Part shown: positions 61,330-62,587 of the stretch, piece by piece
Layout: every line of letters starts with the position of its first letter
How positions within the stretch are numbered: position 1 is the first letter of the stretch
DNA from: Candidatus Fermentithermobacillaceae bacterium
GTDB lineage: Bacteria > Bacillota > Sulfobacillia > Fermentithermobacillales > DUSS01
DNA length: 62,587 bases
Reading direction: 5' to 3'
NCBI GenBank assembly: GCA_012842495.1
Contig: DUSS01000001.1
Location: forward strand, 1-62,587
Translations under genes and position numbers: made by a program
The notes under the pieces: generated by a model
What the model saw: the letters and a program-made list of their open reading frames with translations, nothing else
The model's database searches: none
What the model was told of the DNA's origin: nothing

Positions 61330-61815
61330 CTACCTGAGGGGTGGCTCGTCTCCGGGCTGTTCTTCATTACCCTCTCCCTCATCGGGGAAGCCAGGCTTTA
61401 TAACTTCTTCTTCTTCTATCGGGCGGCGCGATCTGGGTACTACTTCAACTTTCTTCTGGCATTCAATGCAAAGGTTGGCCGTGGGAACCGCCCGCAACCT
61501 TTCCTCAGGAATCTCCCGGCCGCATCTATCGCAGACCCCGTAGGTCCCTTCGTCTATTCGGCGTAAGGCCCTGTCGATTTTGGCCTTGTCTGTCTCCAGC
61601 GCATCTTTAAGGCCGAGGTCCCGTTCCCGCGCGAACGTTTCGGTGCCGATGTCTGCAGGGTGCTGATCGTACACGGAATCCTCCCCCAGAAAGTCTTTCT
61701 GAGCGTTTCGGAGCGAACCTTCGGCGATATTACGAAAGGCCCTCTCCACCTTGGCTTTTTCGTCCAGCAAAATGCGCCGGAATTCCTCGAATTTTTCATT
61801 GTGCGTTGAGCGCAT
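61330..61815 (-). CDS. TraR/DksA-type zinc-finger protein (YteA-like)
   Basis: The 161-residue protein has an N-terminal helical coiled coil (about 1-80, with the acidic tip region DQHPADIGTETFARERD) and a C4 zinc finger (CDRCGREIPEERLRAVP, then CIEC), the layout of DksA/TraR proteins that act through the RNA polymerase secondary channel. An acidic Pro/Glu/Gly-rich tail of about 40 residues follows (EEEEVIKPGFPDEGEGNEEQ). In Bacillus the relatives are YteA and YocK, of unknown role. It precedes lspA by 100 bp on the same strand. Confidence 0.88.
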   Translation of the reverse strand: MRSTHNEKFEEFRRILLDEKAKVERAFRNIAEGSLRNAQKDFLGEDSVYDQHPADIGTETFARERDLGLKDALETDKAKIDRALRRIDEGTYGVCDRCGREIPEERLRAVPTANLCIECQKKVEVVPRSRRPIEEEEVIKPGFPDEGEGNEEQPGDEPPLR

Positions 61816-61864
61816 CCCGTTACCCTTTCCCCTTCCACGTGTCTAGTTGTATGATTCCCCGGTC

Positions 61865-62239
61865 TCAGGGCCTATGCCTTAAATACTGCTGAACTACGTA
61901 GACGAGTTCGCCCAGAAACTCGCCGATAATCGGAAGGTTGCGAACGAAGCTTCTCGTCAAAATGTAGATGACAAGGGCTCCGAGGACTGTGAAGCCCACG
62001 GCGAGCCCCACCCCTCTAGCCAGCCCACCTAACAAGTTCAGGTACACGAGCCGCGCTGGTTTATTCATCAAGTCTACGTATTCGGCGATCTTAGAGCGTT
62101 CGAGATATGATGCAATCCACGCGAGCTTCTCTTCCAGTCCTCGTCCTTTCGAGTTTTCCCTGTCTGAGCAGGCCTCGAACCGCTGGCCCGCGAACGAAAC
62201 GCCGTCCGCCTTGATCTCGCCGTCGTTTTCCTCTCTCAT
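61865..62239 (-). CDS. DUF5665 family small membrane protein
   Basis: The 124-residue protein has a cytoplasmic charged N-terminus (about 1-70) and one or two membrane segments in the second half (about 72-94, [22 protein letters not shown]), followed by an amphipathic helix ([19 protein letters not shown]). The stretch [26 protein letters not shown] agrees with the DUF5665 family of Bacillota; its role is unknown. It is 50 bp upstream of the DksA-like gene on the same strand and divergent from hisC. Confidence 0.75.
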   Translation of the reverse strand: MREENDGEIKADGVSFAGQRFEACSDRENSKGRGLEEKLAWIASYLERSKIAEYVDLMNKPARLVYLNLLGGLARGVGLAVGFTVLGALVIYILTRSFVRNLPIIGEFLGELVYVVQQYLRHRP

Positions 62240-62393
62240 CTCTGGACCGTCCTCTCAACAGATATGTTTCTTCTTTGCAGACCCGGACATAACTCCGAGC
62301 CCGGCAGGTATCGCCGCCTCCGAGGGAGAATCCTCCCAAAGAGGAGAAATTTTCGGCAGGACGACCGAACTCCCGGTTCCTCCCGGGACGAGT

Positions 62394-62420
62394 CGCTTGC
62401 CGTCTATCACGGGTCAAGCG
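62394..62420 (+). repeat. Bulged hairpin upstream of hisC
   Basis: CGCTTG-CCGT (62394-62403) pairs with ACGG and CAAGCG (62409-62412 and 62415-62420) around the loop CTATC with a GT bulge. It ends ten bases before the hisC ribosome site. It could be a leader element or an operator. Confidence 0.45.
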
Positions 62421-62441
62421 CCCGGACTTCAGGAGGTTATC

Positions 62442-62587
62442 ATGCTGAGCTATGATAAACTAGTTCGCCCCGAAGTATTCCGCCTTTCGCCGTACATTCC
62501 GGGAAAGCCCGCCGACGAAGTAAAAAGAGAACTCGGCCTCGAACGGGTGATTAAACTCGCCTCCAACGAAAACCCGCTGGGACCCTC
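62442..62587 (+). CDS. hisC: Histidinol-phosphate aminotransferase, N-terminal fragment
   Basis: Only the first 48 codons are inside the window. The peptide starts [20 protein letters not shown] and continues to [13 protein letters not shown], the characteristic N-terminus of HisC-type class I/II aminotransferases, where the SNENPLGP segment binds substrate and PLP phosphate. A strong AGGAGGTT site lies five bases before the ATG. HisC and related phenylalanine or tyrosine aminotransferases share this opening, so the exact substrate is not certain from the fragment. Confidence 0.85.
   Translation, partial: MLSYDKLVRPEVFRLSPYIPGKPADEVKRELGLERVIKLASNENPLGP

Noticed and set aside
1-62587. CRISPR arrays, insertion sequences, integrases, toxin-antitoxin or phage genes
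   Set aside because: No regular repeat-spacer pattern, transposase, recombinase or phage structural gene was seen on reading both strands.

Overview
The window looks like part of a chromosome from an endospore-forming, motile, anaerobic member of the Bacillota (Clostridia- or Limnochordia-like). This is inferred from gene content: sporulation genes (spoVS, spoVK, a DacF-type carboxypeptidase, a spore/cell-wall amidase), a flagellin, oxygen-defence proteins of anaerobes (desulfoferrodoxin, rubrerythrin), a DinR-type LexA with a matching box, and the gene order recA-recX-rny-ymdB-spoVS ... miaB-mutS-mutL-miaA-hfq-spoVK-hflX-ynbB-lexA that is familiar from this phylum. Base composition is fairly GC-rich, ribosome binding sites are strong (AAGGAGG type), and TTG is used unusually often as a start codon. 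No rRNA, tRNA, CRISPR array, insertion sequence or prophage was seen.

Layout. 0-9.3 kb: pyrD, the ribosome quality-control gene rqcH on the opposite strand, urocanase plus an AbgB-like M20 amidohydrolase, and a 902-residue UPF0182 membrane protein. 9.4-13.2 kb: asnS, a RodZ-like membrane HTH protein and a DacF-like D,D-carboxypeptidase. 13.3-17.7 kb (minus strand): the mitomycin-repair pair mrfA-mrfB with a polysaccharide-deacetylase-like protein that has lost its catalytic residues. 17.9-22.6 kb: amidase, rimO, and a translationally coupled pair of a small membrane protein and a short FtsH-like protease. 22.6-32.3 kb: cinA-thpR-recA-recX, a long structured leader or small RNA ending in a terminator, rny, an unknown gene, ymdB, spoVS, a PHP phosphoesterase and a TldE-like protein.

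32.3-43.3 kb looks like an accessory block placed inside the conserved order: an ADP-forming acetyl-CoA synthetase with a small unknown gene, a MerR-like coiled-coil protein, three tRNA-sulfur genes (ttcA, iscS, thiI), flagellin and a convergent 907-residue glycosyltransferase with TPR-like repeats. The flagellin leader carries a textbook CsrA-type hairpin over its ribosome binding site. 43.3-55.6 kb returns to the conserved block (miaB to lexA). 55.9-58.8 kb holds desulfoferrodoxin, rubrerythrin, a decayed rubredoxin-like remnant, a small acidic protein and a LysM protein. 59-62.2 kb (minus strand) runs dksA-like, lspA, rluD, pyrE, with a DUF5665 membrane protein; the window ends in the first codons of hisC.

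Functionally the window is dominated by DNA repair (recA, recX, lexA, mutS, mutL, mrfAB), RNA modification and decay (rimO, miaA, miaB, ttcA, thiI, rluD, rny, ymdB, hfq, thpR) and sporulation or envelope functions. The best candidates for something undescribed are the recX-rny structured RNA, the membrane-protein/short-FtsH pair with its promoter-overlapping inverted repeat, the leader of the tldE-like gene, and the deacetylase pseudoenzyme carried with mrfAB.
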